Of a stretch of DNA of 64,000 nucleotides, positions 35,701-53,322 are shown one piece after another (positions within the stretch are counted from its first letter, which is position 1; each line of letters begins with the position of its first letter). Origin of the DNA: Glandiceps talaboti (lineage: Eukaryota; Hemichordata; Enteropneusta; Spengelidae); contig NC_135552.1 in assembly GCF_964340395.1 (NCBI RefSeq), positions 3,770,701-3,834,700 on the forward strand. Reading direction: 5' to 3'. A program made the position numbers and the translations under genes. The notes under the pieces were generated by a model that was given only the letters and a program-made list of their open reading frames with translations, ran no database searches and was not told where the DNA came from.

Positions 35701-38505
35701 ACTCAAAATGATCCATTTTGATGGGTTACAAGAAAATGTTATGTGTAAGTGGCACATCAGATTGGCTTAGAGTTGAATGCTGTGTATAGGATAAGATTAC
35801 ACAGTTATTAAGTATTCCAAAGTCATTCACATCCCATCCATACATATATACATACATTGGAATACTACCACTCTATCTTGCACTAAAACCATTAAAAGAT
35901 CTAGTTACCCAGGGGACGATGAAAGGAAAACGTTTCCAATGATGACATAAATGAGTACTTTTTGTGCTATTTAGAATCACAAATCATCTGAGTATTCACC
36001 TGGAAAATTCAAGACAGATTTCAGTTTTCTACATGAATTGGATTTTTACAATGCCAACTCTATATGTATTTACACTTTAAAGTAATGCATAGTATCAATA
36101 GGATGGCTGTAACAGCTGCAGTCTCTAGCTATATGCATGTTGTACAATAGAAGTGAAGTGAAATGAATAACTGTCACATTAATTATGGAGTAGGAATGTA
36201 CATCAATTGAGTTGTCAATCAGTTTATTGATGTGTGATTTCATATCCGTCTAGGATAGGTAGTTGTCGTCTCAAAAGTCATCAAGTTTCAATTCAAATGA
36301 GGTTTGCAATTTTGCCTTTTGTGTAATTGAGTGTGAATTCTTCAAAAGAAATATCGAGGTCATCATGCTCATTACTCGTATTAAGGGGAAGTTCAACCAT
36401 ATTTTAAAAAAAATGCTGTACATTTGTAGTTGGTAATTTTATGTACTTTTATACACATGGAATCCATTGAATCAAAGTGTACTATTGCAAGCATGGACTC
36501 TGGGCTAGTGATAGGGTAGGTTAGGTTTCTTCTAAAGGGCTAATTTTCAATCTCAGGTCAGTGTCTCAACAATTTTAATCTGTATCACGCTAACATTTTC
36601 ACGAAATATAGTCCCCAGCAATGTCAAAAAATACAGTGACAGATTTCTTTCCTATATATTTATAATACCGTAGTCCAACATTAGGAGATAAAAAAATCTG
36701 TAATACTCTCTAAAACAGCAGTTTTGTACTTAATTGAAGGCAGTGTGTGAGTGTGTTACACGGTCAAAGTCATCTAGTCTAATGAGTATAATGTCAATCT
36801 GACCCCCCCCCCCTCATTGTTGATACTGTATTAGCTAAAACCCAAGTAATAATAGGAGTAGAGTGTACACCAACAAACAACCAATCTTATAGTCTAATAG
36901 ATTTCATGTAATTTTTCCCAATTTCTACATTTTACAAATTCTATGCATATCTTTTATTTTTTTCTGACAGATATTTGCCTGGACCAAGAAGAAAGAATTA
37001 AAACATGATGATTTATGTCTTGACGCCTCAAGGTCAACTGGTTATGCTGATATTATGCAAATTAAGTGTCATAATCAAGGTGGAAACCAAGAATGGACAT
37101 ATAATAGAGAGGTAAGGGACTTATCAAATGACACAATTGTGGCATAGTTTGTGAACTTACCACTGACATATAATAGAGAGGTAAGGGACTTATCAAACGA
37201 CAGAATTATGGCATAGTTTGTGAACTTACCACTGACATATAATAGAGAGGTAAGGGACTTATCAAATGACAGAATTATGGCATAGTTTGTGAACTTACCA
37301 CTGACATATAATAGAGAGGTAAGGGACTTATCAAATGACAGAATTATGGCATAGTTTGTGAACTTACCACTGACATATAATAGAGAGGTAAGGGACTTAT
37401 CAAATGACAGAATTATGGCATAGTTTGTGAACTTACCACTGACATATAATAGAGAGGTAAGGGACTTATCAAATGACAGAATTACGGCATAGTTTGTGAA
37501 TTTTCAACTCTCACACATTTCTTACAAACATTTTGACCTTGTCACTATACTATGGACATCTAAACACTTGATAAATGTTCAAAACTGCATCAAAGGAAGA
37601 AGGCTTATAAATTGGGTAAGGGGTTTATAAAATGAGGAAAGGGCTATAAATAGTAAGGGGTTTATAAAATGAGGAAAGGGCTATAAATAGTAAGGGGGTT
37701 TATAAAATGAGGAAGGGGCTATAAATAGTAAGGGGGTTTATAAAATGAGGAAGGGGCTATAAATAGTAAGGGGGTTTATAAAATGAGGAAGGGGCTATAA
37801 ATAGTAAGGGGGTTTATAAAATGAGGAAGGGGCTATAAATAGTAAGGGGGTTTATAAAATGAGGAAGGGGCTATAAATAGTAAGGGGGTTTATAAAATGA
37901 GGAAGGGGCTATAAATAGTAAGGGGATTTATAAAATGAGGAAGGGGCTATAAATAGTAAGGGGATTTATACTCACTCAAACAAAATGTACAACCAACAAC
38001 TGCCTCTCTCTAAAAAAAAGTGATATGTAAGATTTTCATTATTTAATGTTCTCTGCAGATGTCATTTCAGCAGGATGATTTCCCTGCCGTAATTTTCTGA
38101 AAGCAGTTTTTTCTTGTTTGCATTATAACAAAGCATATTATTATGTAAATGAGTTGTCATGTTACTGGAAATTTCCAGGGAGAAGTTTAATTGCGAAAGG
38201 AGTTGGAAAATAATGGAAATTATGAATGTTTTTATGAATGCGTTGAGCACCGCAGATTGAACCTATAGACATGTGTGTAATGGTATAAATCTTGTATTTT
38301 CTGTTCAAAGGTATACAACTTACCTTGCATGTTGTATAACAAGTGTTACTTTTGTTATTTTCAGAAACAGACCTTTATTCATGCCTCCAGTGGACTGTGT
38401 CTTGACAAGGCTGATACTGGCAAAGATGCCCCAACATTACGACGATGTGAAGGCAAGCTTTCACAACAGTGGGACTTAGTTGATATATCCATGTTGAACA
38501 GATAA
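12484..38505 (+). CDS. GALNT1: Polypeptide N-acetylgalactosaminyltransferase, GALNT1/13 type (complete, 11 coding exons)
   Basis: Joined exons: 12484-12652, 15274-15448, 22766-22938, 25903-26110, 31693-31863, 33266-33383, 33538-33718, 34485-34624, 35051-35149, 36971-37111, 38365-38505. Every junction is GT-AG and phases agree, giving 1716 nt and 571 residues, the usual family length. Domains: signal anchor about 11-30; short stem to about 74; GT27 catalytic domain from about 115, with DAH at 221-223 and His356 as expected Mn ligands, and WGGE at 328-331; ricin-type lectin domain about 446-571 with CLD in all three repeats (454-456, 494-496, 537-539). The enzyme moves GalNAc from UDP-GalNAc to Ser/Thr in the Golgi lumen. 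The N-terminal YCKVV motif, MFKINQFNL and [11 protein letters not shown] match vertebrate GALNT1 and GALNT13 as I remember them. One invertebrate gene may be the ortholog of both, so the symbol is by closest family. A second GALNT lies tail to tail with it. Confidence 0.96.
12653..15273 (+). other. GALNT(+) intron 1
   Basis: 2.6 kb. Holds a diverged duplication around 12975-13150 (CCAAATCTTGGTGCATC and CCAAATCCTGGTGTGTC), MITE-like copy 3 near its 3' end, nothing coding. Confidence 0.85.
14590..14920 (-). mobile_element. MITE-like family A, copy 3 (GALNT+ intron 1)
   Basis: GTCGTTCTACGTCACGACAA, then ATATCACTGGTTCTACTGTG, ATAATTATGTTATTC, TTCATTCAACTGGAAAATAC and TAGTGACAAAGACTTCATAG, all in reverse-complement order to copy 2. 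Confidence 0.6.
15274..15448 (+). CDS. GALNT1: GALNT(+) coding exon 2: stem and start of luminal domain
   Basis: Residues 57-115, entered in phase 1 and left in phase 2. It contains [15 protein letters not shown] and [12 protein letters not shown] followed by NRTLPDVR, the conserved block just before the catalytic domain. The acceptor is TTTCCACAG and the donor GG|GTAAGT. An inverted-repeat element begins only about 12 bp beyond the donor. Confidence 0.95.
15460..15805. mobile_element. Inverted-repeat MITE family B, copy 1 (GALNT+ intron 2)
   Basis: Palindromic about 345-bp unit. Outer arms TATACAACTGCAGATATCAG and GATGTCTGCAGTTATATAC; inner arms GATAAGAACAGTTTTATGGC and GGCCATAAAACTGTTCTTAT flank the core AAATGCCAGGGGAACTGG. 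It begins about 12 bp past the exon 2 donor. Confidence 0.65.
16385..16470. repeat. (TG)n microsatellite
   Basis: About 43 uninterrupted TG dinucleotides in GALNT(+) intron 2. Confidence 0.98.
18525..18795 (-). mobile_element. MITE-like family A, copy 4 (GALNT+ intron 2)
   Basis: Starts near CACGTCATTCTGTCATGAC, passes ATAATTATGTT and TTCATTCAGCTGGAAATTA, and ends with TTGTGACAAAGCCCCCTTAG and GCTGAATGAAGG. Confidence 0.55.
18805..18920. mobile_element. Short palindromic element
   Basis: Left arm TACCATCGTCGCAAACCTGA and right arm CTGGTTTGCGAGAATGGTA are near-perfect inverted repeats about 110 bp apart outside to outside. Follows family A copy 4 directly. Confidence 0.45.
19170..19640. repeat. 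Degenerate tandem region with a 28-bp perfect palindrome
   Basis: GGGTCTAA...AACTCCCTA recurs three times (about 19191, 19463 and 19588). Within it 19260-19287 is a perfect palindrome with arm ATCTTGGAGGGGAC centred on GACGTC. Confidence 0.7.
20305..20436 (-). pseudogene. THAP-domain N-terminal fragment
   Basis: Reading minus from ATG 20436: [13 protein letters not shown], then [11 protein letters not shown] and KQYYEV, stop at 20305. This is the first half of a THAP zinc finger: an N-terminal C-x4-C pair (Cys5 and Cys10), then the PxxFYxIP block. The second half (C-x2-H and AVPTIF box) does not follow in frame; a GTGATA donor-like site follows TATGAG. It could be the first exon of a THAP gene, but more likely a relic of a P-element-like transposon inside intron 2 of GALNT(+). 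Confidence 0.55.
20690..20893. mobile_element. Family D, copy 3 (right part, GALNT+ intron 2)
   Basis: GACTGAGCCACCAATTTTC, ATTTCAAAAATACCTGG and the end CTCCAAAGCACATTCTGCC follow the right half of copy 1. Confidence 0.4.
22475..22690 (+). mobile_element. MITE-like family A, copy 5 (partial, GALNT+ intron 2)
   Basis: AAATCAAAGAAAAATCAGG, then CAGCAGAACCAGTGATGTAG, GTTGTCGTGACATAG and CTTATGCATGGTGTAATGA, same orientation as copy 2. Ends about 75 bp before exon 3. Confidence 0.55.
22766..22938 (+). CDS. GALNT1: GALNT(+) coding exon 3: N-terminal catalytic subdomain
   Basis: Residues 115-173. It encodes [16 protein letters not shown], then [11 protein letters not shown] and [19 protein letters not shown], the nucleotide-binding start of the GT-A fold. 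Phase 2 in, phase 1 out; donor GAAAGAG|GTAGAC. Confidence 0.96.
23215..23385 (+). mobile_element. tRNA-derived SINE
   Basis: A B-box-like GGTTCAAGCCCCATC at about 23276 follows GGCTTGCAATCTACAGGTTG, with an A-box-like TGGTTAGAACTTAGAGTGG upstream at tRNA spacing. A tRNA-unrelated body (TGAGTGGCTAAATCCTTAGG) and a 3' A-rich tail follow. Not a functional tRNA gene: the acceptor stem does not close. Lies in GALNT(+) intron 3. Confidence 0.55.
25391..25545. repeat. 51-bp tandem repeat, 3 units
   Basis: ACAAAATGTAGATTAAGTGT at 25391, 25442 and 25493; each unit also contains the inverted AGTGTAGTATACACT. GALNT(+) intron 3. Confidence 0.93.
25903..26110 (+). CDS. GALNT1: GALNT(+) coding exon 4: DXH catalytic motif
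   Basis: Residues 173-242. Contains [12 protein letters not shown] and the DAHCEC segment; Asp221 and His223 form the DXH motif that binds Mn and UDP-sugar in this family. The length (208 nt) equals that of the corresponding minus-strand paralog exon. Acceptor TTTTTACAG, donor GACAG|GTAGGT. Confidence 0.97.
27194..27574 (-). CDS. Unassigned ORF within GALNT(+) intron 4
   Basis: The open frame extends upstream of 27574 to about 27626 and reads protein-like ([16 protein letters not shown], then [12 protein letters not shown] and [10 protein letters not shown]) before fading into low-complexity Tyr-rich sequence. No clear initiating ATG at the start. Could be a degraded transposon or processed-gene fragment; not recognised. 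Confidence 0.18.
   Translation of the reverse strand: MRQDPINLTVTRKGFTRDYLSNRFSVLQLIDNERDCLRLLHKLLEEAKFCYGAKSEKFFCSHSVVANMPGKYIMMLSPKPHNYYIMYLIPNRQAVGLFPIMYLYYTAFRARQYSIPFSTFHQISQY
28063..29150. repeat. 44-bp minisatellite, about 25 units
   Basis: Unit contains ACACATGAAACCATTGTCAA, then CATATGTATTTCTATGTA. Units differ mainly at one dinucleotide: CACGTC, CATGTC or CACATC. One 6-bp insertion sits near 28753. A lone diverged unit at about 27872 may be the founder. In GALNT(+) intron 4. Confidence 0.98.
30238..30500. mobile_element. Family D, copy 2 (left part, GALNT+ intron 4)
   Basis: GAAATGTGCCACGGAAAAG, then TTACTTTTGTTCAAAAAAAC and AATCCAATATGGCTGCCAAA, collinear with copy 1. The right terminus was not found. 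Confidence 0.5.
31693..31863 (+). CDS. GALNT1: GALNT(+) coding exon 5: core catalytic domain
   Basis: Residues 242-299. Encodes [16 protein letters not shown], then [15 protein letters not shown] and [11 protein letters not shown], nearly the vertebrate GALNT1 sequence. Acceptor TTTTACAG, donor CAA|GTAAGT. Confidence 0.97.
32683..32738. repeat. (AGAC)n microsatellite
   Basis: About 14 AGAC units in GALNT(+) intron 5. Confidence 0.97.
33266..33383 (+). CDS. GALNT1: GALNT(+) coding exon 6: WGGE (Gal/GalNAc-T) motif
   Basis: Residues 299-338. Encodes [16 protein letters not shown] and [13 protein letters not shown], the Gal/GalNAc transferase motif shared with beta-1,4-galactosyltransferases. 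118 nt, identical in length to the minus-strand counterpart. The following intron is the shortest of the gene (154 bp). Confidence 0.97.
33538..33718 (+). CDS. GALNT1: GALNT(+) coding exon 7: CSHVGHVFR segment
   Basis: Residues 339-399. Contains [19 protein letters not shown]; His356 is the expected third metal ligand and Arg359 and Tyr364 the expected UDP contacts, by analogy with GALNT2. Ends at phase 1 (ACCGG before GTAAGT). The intron after it is absent from the minus-strand paralog. Confidence 0.96.
34485..34624 (+). CDS. GALNT1: GALNT(+) coding exon 8: end of catalytic domain and linker
   Basis: Residues 399-445. Encodes [18 protein letters not shown] then [12 protein letters not shown], the conserved end of the GT domain leading to the lectin linker. 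Acceptor TTATTAG, donor GAG|GTAAGA. Confidence 0.96.
34695..34990. repeat. Degenerate C-rich tandem repeat
   Basis: Roughly ten variants of TTGAGCCCCTCCATTGTCTG, about 28-32 bp each, fill most of GALNT(+) intron 8 (426 bp). Confidence 0.75.
35051..35149 (+). CDS. GALNT1: GALNT(+) coding exon 9: lectin repeat alpha
   Basis: Residues 446-478 (33 codons, phase 0 both sides). [18 protein letters not shown] and [10 protein letters not shown] hold the alpha-repeat CLD (454-456) and CHG motifs of the ricin B-type lectin domain that directs glycosylation near existing GalNAc. Confidence 0.96.
35190..35325. repeat. About 53-bp tandem repeat, 3 units
   Basis: AGTATGCATAACGAGAACAA followed by TTTTAGAAAGTATG, three near-identical copies beginning about 50 bp after the exon 9 donor. 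Confidence 0.85.
35375..35505. repeat. (AATGT)n/(AATGC)n pentanucleotide array
   Basis: Runs of TAATG and GCAATGC pentamers over about 130 bp in GALNT(+) intron 9. Confidence 0.95.
36971..37111 (+). CDS. GALNT1: GALNT(+) coding exon 10: lectin repeat beta
   Basis: Residues 479-525. DDLCLDAS supplies the beta-repeat CLD (494-496) and GGNQEWTY a Q-x-W motif. Its last 15 nt and donor GAGAG|GTAAGG form the first unit of a 69-bp tandem repeat, so the splice donor is copied five more times downstream. Confidence 0.95.
37097..37510. repeat. 69-bp tandem repeat spanning the exon 10/intron 10 junction, 6 units
   Basis: ACATATAATAGAGAGGTAAG starts at 37097, 37166, 37235, 37304, 37373 and 37442, exactly 69 bp apart. 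The first unit includes the last 15 coding bases of exon 10 and its donor; the other five are intronic copies. Reading past the true donor meets an in-frame TAG within one unit. Confidence 0.97.
37602..37975. repeat. 38-bp tandem repeat, about 10 units
   Basis: GGGGGTTTATAAAATGAGGA then AGGGGCTATAAATAGTAA. Every unit carries two TATA-like words. In GALNT(+) intron 10, about 100 bp after the 69-bp array. Confidence 0.96.
38365..38505 (+). CDS. GALNT1: GALNT(+) coding exon 11: lectin repeat gamma and stop
   Basis: Residues 526-571 and TAA stop. [13 protein letters not shown] holds the gamma CLD (537-539) and [11 protein letters not shown] the final Q-x-W. The acceptor is TATTTTCAG. Confidence 0.96.
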   Translation, partial: KQTFIHASSGLCLDKADTGKDAPTLRRCEGKLSQQWDLVDISMLNR

Positions 38506-39142
38506 GAATTCCAATCTCACACATCACGTTTCCCCTCTGCCTTTCATTCATGTATATTTTACAACTATTTTTGAAATTTTTATGATGCAAATAATTTTTT
38601 GTTTATGTTAGATGAAAATCGACGAGTTGGATTCATTTGAGAGGAGTGTTTGATAAATTGTTTGCCATGGCAACCATTAGTCAGATATAATCTGTTGTAA
38701 CATGTTAAAATCATAGTTAGTGTAATTGTGGCCTTTTTTGTGAAAAAATCACCAAAGCTTTCTAGAAAACTTTAAACATTGTACAAAACCTTTCGTATTA
38801 AATACAGTAATGTAAATGTATGTACTTTGGTTCAAAATTCATTTTAGCATATAAAGCTAAACATTTTTTTTGCCAAAATGAAATCACTTCCACTGGTATA
38901 TTGTGTGTAGCTACAGATAATCTAAAAACTTGACCCACAGAGGGTAGATTTGTATTAAAAAATCAGCACATAACTTAAACAATTAATAAATTACAGTGTT
39001 GAAATAATTTGTGTCATTCTCATGGGTAGGTAAGAAACCTTAGTAATGATCCAAATATCGCTAGCTGTGTTAATGAAACAGCTGCTAAGAGACAAATTCT
39101 GTGTAGTTGCAATCTTAGAAGGTATATCCAACTCTGAAATCC

Positions 39143-39148
39143 AATAAA
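39143..39148 (+). terminator. Possible polyadenylation signal of GALNT(+)
   Basis: AATAAA about 640 nt after the stop at 38505, in otherwise gene-free AT-rich sequence. Other near-consensus hexamers occur nearby and a much longer 3' UTR cannot be excluded. Confidence 0.3.
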
Positions 39149-39744
39149 CTACGTTATGATTTAATGTTAAATATGTCGTCATTTTGTCATGTGTCATAAC
39201 ATAGCTTACTGGATTTCGTAGTCAGACATACTGTAGGTTCTAGTATCACAACTACAGAGAATTTGTTTCTTAGCAGCTGTTTCATTATAACACAGCCAGC
39301 AATATTTCTTACCAACCCCTGATTCTGTTATCTACCAGATAACTCAAACAAAATATAGACATTCACAATAATTGATACTGAGGAATATTGCTTTGCTAAA
39401 AAGATGAAAAGATAACATGGACTTCATAGCTCATTATATATTCAGTATTATTGATTTCAATTTTAAGGTATCTCCCTAAAATGTTTTCGTAAATTAAACA
39501 AATAGCAATGGTGATAACATGCATTGTATTATAGAGCTTAGTTTCTGGGTTGTCTAATGTGTTGTAAAATAACAACAAAAGGTGTACATACAGATCTCAA
39601 AATCTTAAGCAAAATATTGCAGAAAATGAGACCCACTATGACTTTCACATAGCTGACATAAAATGACACCCAGAGAAATTTACATGTCTATCACTGTAAA
39701 CCCCAGATTGAGATAGCAGTGGATATTTTTTGAACAGAATCCTC

Positions 39745-39915
39745 TGTGTAAACAGTTGTTATGCCAACAGCATCCTCTCTTTATACATTAATACCAACAG
39801 CATCCTCTTTTTAAACAGTCATGCCAACAGCATCCACTGTATAAACAGTCGTCATGCCAACATCATCCTCTGTGTAAACAGTTGTCATACCAACGGCATC
39901 TTCTGTATAACCTGT
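39745..39915. repeat. Degenerate 30-35 bp tandem repeat
   Basis: About five variants of GCCAACAGCATCCTCTGTGT then AAACAGT, intergenic between the two GALNT genes. Confidence 0.8.
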
Positions 39916-40084
39916 TGCCATATACCATTTTTAACCAAAGTCAATGGTAATGATCTCAAAAGATTGATCCCATCATTTTTTGTTGAGACTCAATTATTAT
40001 TTGTTACATAATCATACAGTGTTAAACCTTGCTCCTACAATTTATCCCCAAATTGTTCATGTGTCCCTCTGTTGTCTGGTATAT

Positions 40085-40475
40085 TGGTGTAGCCTGTGGG
40101 GTCATACAGACTATGTGAGTCTAGGGAGTCCTATGGTGTAGCCTGTGGGGTTATACAGACTATGTGAGTCTAGGGAGTCCTATAGCCATATTGGTGTAGC
40201 CTGTGGGGTCATACAGACTATGTGAGTCTAGGGAGTCCTATGGTGTAGCCTGTGGGGTTATACAGACTATGTGAGTCTAGGGAGTCCTATAGCCATATTG
40301 GTGTAGCCTGTGGGTCATACAGACTATGTGAATCTAGGGAGTCATATAGCCATATTGGTGTAGCCTGTAGGCGGGGTCATGCAGACTATGTGAGTCTAGG
40401 GAGTCCTATGGTGTAGCCTGTGGGGTTATACAGACTATGTGAGTCCAGGGAGTCCTTTAGCCATATTGAGGCCAA
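40085..40475. repeat. 48/57-bp tandem repeat
   Basis: TGGTGTAGCCTGTGGGGTCA, ACAGACTATGTGAGTCTAGG, GAGTCCTAT, with an optional AGCCATATT; about eight units alternating long and short. Intergenic. Confidence 0.93.
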
Positions 40476-41057
40476 GGGCGTCATACAGCCATGTCAGCCT
40501 ATGTGGGGATGTCAGTGTGAGGGGGGGGGGGGAGATTCATACAGCTAAACAGTACATAGCATTCTAGGTTTTGAATTGAGGAAGTTGTAACGGTTGTAAG
40601 TTCAGAAAAAATGAAACAAAAGTATGACATTCCTAGATAAAGCTGGAAATGGATATCTTGGTGTTACAACTTGTTATTTCATGATTGTAGGGAGAGTCTG
40701 TAATAAAGGTATATCCTAATGTTAACATATGTACAATGTACTCACAGTGTTTTCAAAATACATATAAACTACTTTTCTGTTGGATAAAACACAAAAAAGA
40801 GTTTTATTTTTGTAAAAAATGTGTGCAAAATGAAAGTCTAAAATTTCAGCAATCTGTATCCATTTGTAAAAACTGGACTTGAAGAAAGTTTTGAATTCAA
40901 ATTATATTATGAAATCTGTTGATGTTTGTTAAAATTAGTAATTTGATAAGTAGATAAAACAAACAGTTCTTGTTAATCATTTCAATTTATACTCCAGTTG
41001 GTGTATACCACCAGAAATGTACCTTACTTAGGAAATCATTTGATCAGTTCCGTTTAC

Positions 41058-41372
41058 CGTAGAATGTGCCTTGGAAATTAACTGTTTTAAAAATATTTCT
41101 GTTACTTTGTTCAAGAAAACTTCTACCTATTCTCAGTTCAAATCTTTGAAATGGTGGTGATAATGTTATCAAAGCCATTTTATAATCCAATATGGCTGCC
41201 AAATACTGTGTTGTTACTTTATGGGAGAATAACAGATTATCACTATCTAAGATGGTGAGCCCCTAATTTGTTTTATTATTTCAAAAGAACCAGAAACAAG
41301 CTTACATTTGGCAGAGATTTTAAGAATTTTGATTTGCAGGGACATTCATTTTCTTCCCAAGGCACATTCTAC
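41058..41372. mobile_element. TIR element family D, copy 1
   Basis: Perfect 15-bp terminal inverted repeats: TAGAATGTGCCTTGG on the left and CCAAGGCACATTCTA on the right. Internal landmark AATCCAATATGGCTGCCAAA. Noncoding. Confidence 0.6.
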
Positions 41373-43233
41373 ATTAATGCCACGGTTTTTAAATCTGTCA
41401 GAAAAGTGGTTTAGTTGAACTGTTATGACTAAGCAAGTAAGCTGTCTTCCCAACTGATATAGACTATCTGTATACAAATACTAGCTACATGTACTATAGC
41501 CTGTGGACTAGCTTATAATTGGAATTTACTGATTAGTAACTGAGTAGGCAGATTGGACATCTCAAACAGCTGTGAAGGATGGCAAGTTTGTACCTTCTTC
41601 ACCTATCACATTTTAGAAAACAAACTGTAATTTACGTCAGTGAGACTTTAGTCCACTTATTGGCAAGTACACAAATAGGTCAAAATTAGTCCATACAGAC
41701 TGCTACGACTAATAATAATATTCAATTCTAATATTCTGTGTTATTAGCCTGAAAGTTGAATTCCGTGTATTTGAACATTTTTGTATTTTGTAAGACACCA
41801 AGTAAGTAGTACATGTATACACTACTGTATTCATATATTATTAAATATTTGTACGACCTTGAACTTGGATATCCTCAAGTTGATTGTAAGCTGATATCAT
41901 TAACTCCTATGAAATGAAAACCTAGAGCACACTAGATAGTATTTGATTTAAATTTAGCAGTTGATGAAAACATTCATGAATGTGTAATTAAAAAATAGCA
42001 TATGTAGAATGAGAGAAAAATGGCATCGCTTCCAGAAATATCAGTTAACAGCGCCCTCTGGTGACAGTATGACATTATATATAACATATATCTCTCTGCT
42101 ACTCAATAAGTTGTATATTTTAAGACATGTCAGGGATTATGAATTGAGATTGTTTTCTGATTTTTCAATATAATAGAGCGGTATTTGATCCGTTATGAAA
42201 AGGTACCTGTATGCTACCTCCAGAGGGTGCTATTTGTGAAGGTTGTATCAGTAAAGCCACTAGCCCAGGAAGGCCTATGACTGCCTGTAGAGGGCACTGT
42301 TTAATGAGAAAGGGCTAATACACTGGTTACCATAGACTAAGATAGGTTGTACCGCTCACCCCTCACTAGCCTCCTCTCTGCGAGGGGTTGACCAATGTGT
42401 GAGGGCTCCCAGTCATGGCGTACCTTACAGCCTATGGTCACCACAACTTGTAGAGGATGTTGTGATGGCAAGTGATGGAGAGTCTAATTACCTCAATAGA
42501 TAACTGTGTTCAAACAGCCTATAACAACACAGATTTATAGATCTAATTATTAAAGGAGACTAGTATATGCTGCATACCATTACCAATCATTTTGTTGACT
42601 ATGGCAACATTTATACAGCATTAAATAATTTTATAGTGATACAAACTGGACAACAATTGTTTGTACAAGGTGAATTGTTAGTAGATATTGTATTTTCAAG
42701 TAGAGGCTCTCAGCATAACATTTTTTTCAACATGAGTCTTGTATTAAAGTTTTGATTAGATTCTTACAGTTGTACTTTTATTTTAATAATTTACTGACAT
42801 CCACACCCTCTCTCACTCACACCTTTTGAAATTTACAGTTATACTTGATAAATAAATTCACTTCCTGTCTTGTTTTCTGTTTGTATGTTCTTGACAAACA
42901 GAGTCGGAAGATTTTATTGTTTTTTTTCGCCATCATGTTTTTGATAACTTTTGTCAAGGTGCAATACTTGTTGCTATTGGATGTTGAAAGCCATTCCTGT
43001 GCAATGCATCTATGCCTACACCAATCAGCAACAGAGTTACATTTGTATCAAGTAATGCAAAAAAAAAGAAAAAAGATTGACACAAAGTGGCTACACGTCT
43101 TTTGAACTACAACACTGTCTTTTATGTCTTTCATCTATTTTTTTTTAAACTTAAAGTAAGCAAAATAAAAATTGTGTCTATGCAGGAATCCAACTTGTCA
43201 TTGTAAGTTTGTGAAGTTTGTGTTATTAAATTG

Positions 43234-43236
<3 letters not shown>

Positions 43237-43265
<29 letters not shown>
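43237..43265. repeat. (ATT)n microsatellite
   Basis: About nine ATT units. Confidence 0.95.
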
Positions 43266-43796
43266 GAAGGCACCTTGAATGAGATACACAGCAATATTTA
43301 CAACTCTGTTTTTGCTTTGGAATATTGACTGCCATTCTACATATACCAGTAAGATAAATTGTACTGGTAGATTAACCATAGACACTGTCTATGGGTTAAC
43401 AATGTCATATTACAGAAAAAAACAAAAGATTGTACTGTTTGGCCACAAGGAGTGCTGTTCATGAGGGTCATGATTGATCATAGCCTACTGTTGAAAATCA
43501 TCACTTCCTATGATTCCACAATGAACGACGGTGGAATTCTCAACCAGTGAAAAAAAAGTTCTCCTAGCTTTGTTTCAAATCAAATATTTTTTAGGAACGC
43601 TTGCATTTTTTTAAAGCCACATTTTGTTGACTGTTTCCTGTACTGCAGTGACTGTGATTAAGCTCTCATTTTTCCTCTTGTCACTCCTGTGATGGAAATC
43701 ACCACAAGGTGTGTACCTGGAATATGCCATATTGTGAACTATGCAGCTATCCAGCTACAATTGTTTTCATATACATACTACTAGAAACCCACAATT

Positions 43797-43802
43797 TTTA
43801 TT
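43797..43802 (-). terminator. Possible polyadenylation signal of GALNT(-)
   Basis: AATAAA on the minus strand about 600 nt after the stop codon at 44396; the nearest one I saw. Position only, so weak. Confidence 0.25.
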
Positions 43803-44395
43803 GTAGAGTTTTTTGTTTTGTTTTGATTATAACAGCAGCAGAAAAATTTATCTGTCTACAGTGTGATCATTTTATGTTTCAACTTGAATAAAGTAAGTTT
43901 TTCTTTGATACTAAAACAGACTTGTTCTGTGTTATGTGGTATAGATCAAGATATTTACCCAACACATGAGGGCGCCCTTCTGTCAAACTACCTGTTTGAT
44001 TAGTTTTCATATCTCCCCACACTATCAAGACTTATGGTGAACATTGGAAGGCATGTATTTTCTTTCAACATACAGCTATCAAGAGTTCAGCTGAACCAAT
44101 GGATTAGTCACTTACAATAATGTACATGTCAGAAATGCTCTCGGCTCCCAGTTTGAAAATAATGTACACATCATATATATTCTCGGCTCCCATTTTGAAA
44201 ATGATGTATATGTCTATACAATATACCATCATAACTATAGCCTTGTAGCTAGTATAGATTGTAATAGACCTATACAGGTACATCAAGGCACACACACCAC
44301 TGCCACTAGTAGAAGTATTAGAATCCAGACACTGACTATAAATTACAGTGTATTCCATCTCATATATTCTCAACAAACTTCTTTCCTTGTGAAGT

Positions 44396-52855
<8,460 letters not shown>

Positions 52856-53261
52856 TTTGGTAATTGAAATCATTCAAGTCTAAAAATAAGTACAGTAATA
52901 TCGAAACGTTTACAAAATTGAAGTACATGGACGAACAACAGATGAAAGGAAGGATCGTTGCTATGTTACCAATATTGTCGTTAGAGGTCGCATGTCAGAG
53001 ATTCAATGACATATGCACATATCCATGTACCGATCTGAAAGAGAATTATGTGTGAATGATAATTACGGTACCCAGGAGTATACATGAATTCAACAGGCAT
53101 TTATGTATACCTTCATAAAGTATGGAACATCCCATTGGAAATTTTGCTAGACTGTAGTATATGTTTTCATGTCTACGTTATTTCAAGTAATTTGTTCAAA
53201 ACACTATCAGCATTGTATATATTACGCACTCACTAAAGATGTTTGTCTGCCAGTGTCTGTC

Positions 53262-53322
53262 TATATGTCTGTCTATATATCTATCTATCTATCTGTCAGT
53301 CAGTCAGTCAGTCAGTCAGTCA

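Larger units (their letters stand above)
35150..36970 (+). other. GALNT(+) intron 9
   Basis: 1.8 kb. Two tandem repeats at the 5' end; the word TTAAGGGGAAGTTCAACC near 36383 resembles a family C terminus. Nothing else recognised. Confidence 0.85.
38506..44395. other. Intergenic between convergent GALNT genes (both 3' UTRs)
   Basis: 5.9 kb holding both unmapped 3' UTRs, two tandem arrays at 39.7-40.5 kb, a family D element and AT-rich sequence. The inverted blocks CTATCGCTAGC... were not seen; no coding exon recognised on either strand. Confidence 0.75.

Noticed and set aside
43860-43895. AATAAA near 43889 as the GALNT(+) poly(A) site
   Set aside because: 5.4 kb past the stop with no evidence of a continuous 3' UTR; nearer signals exist.
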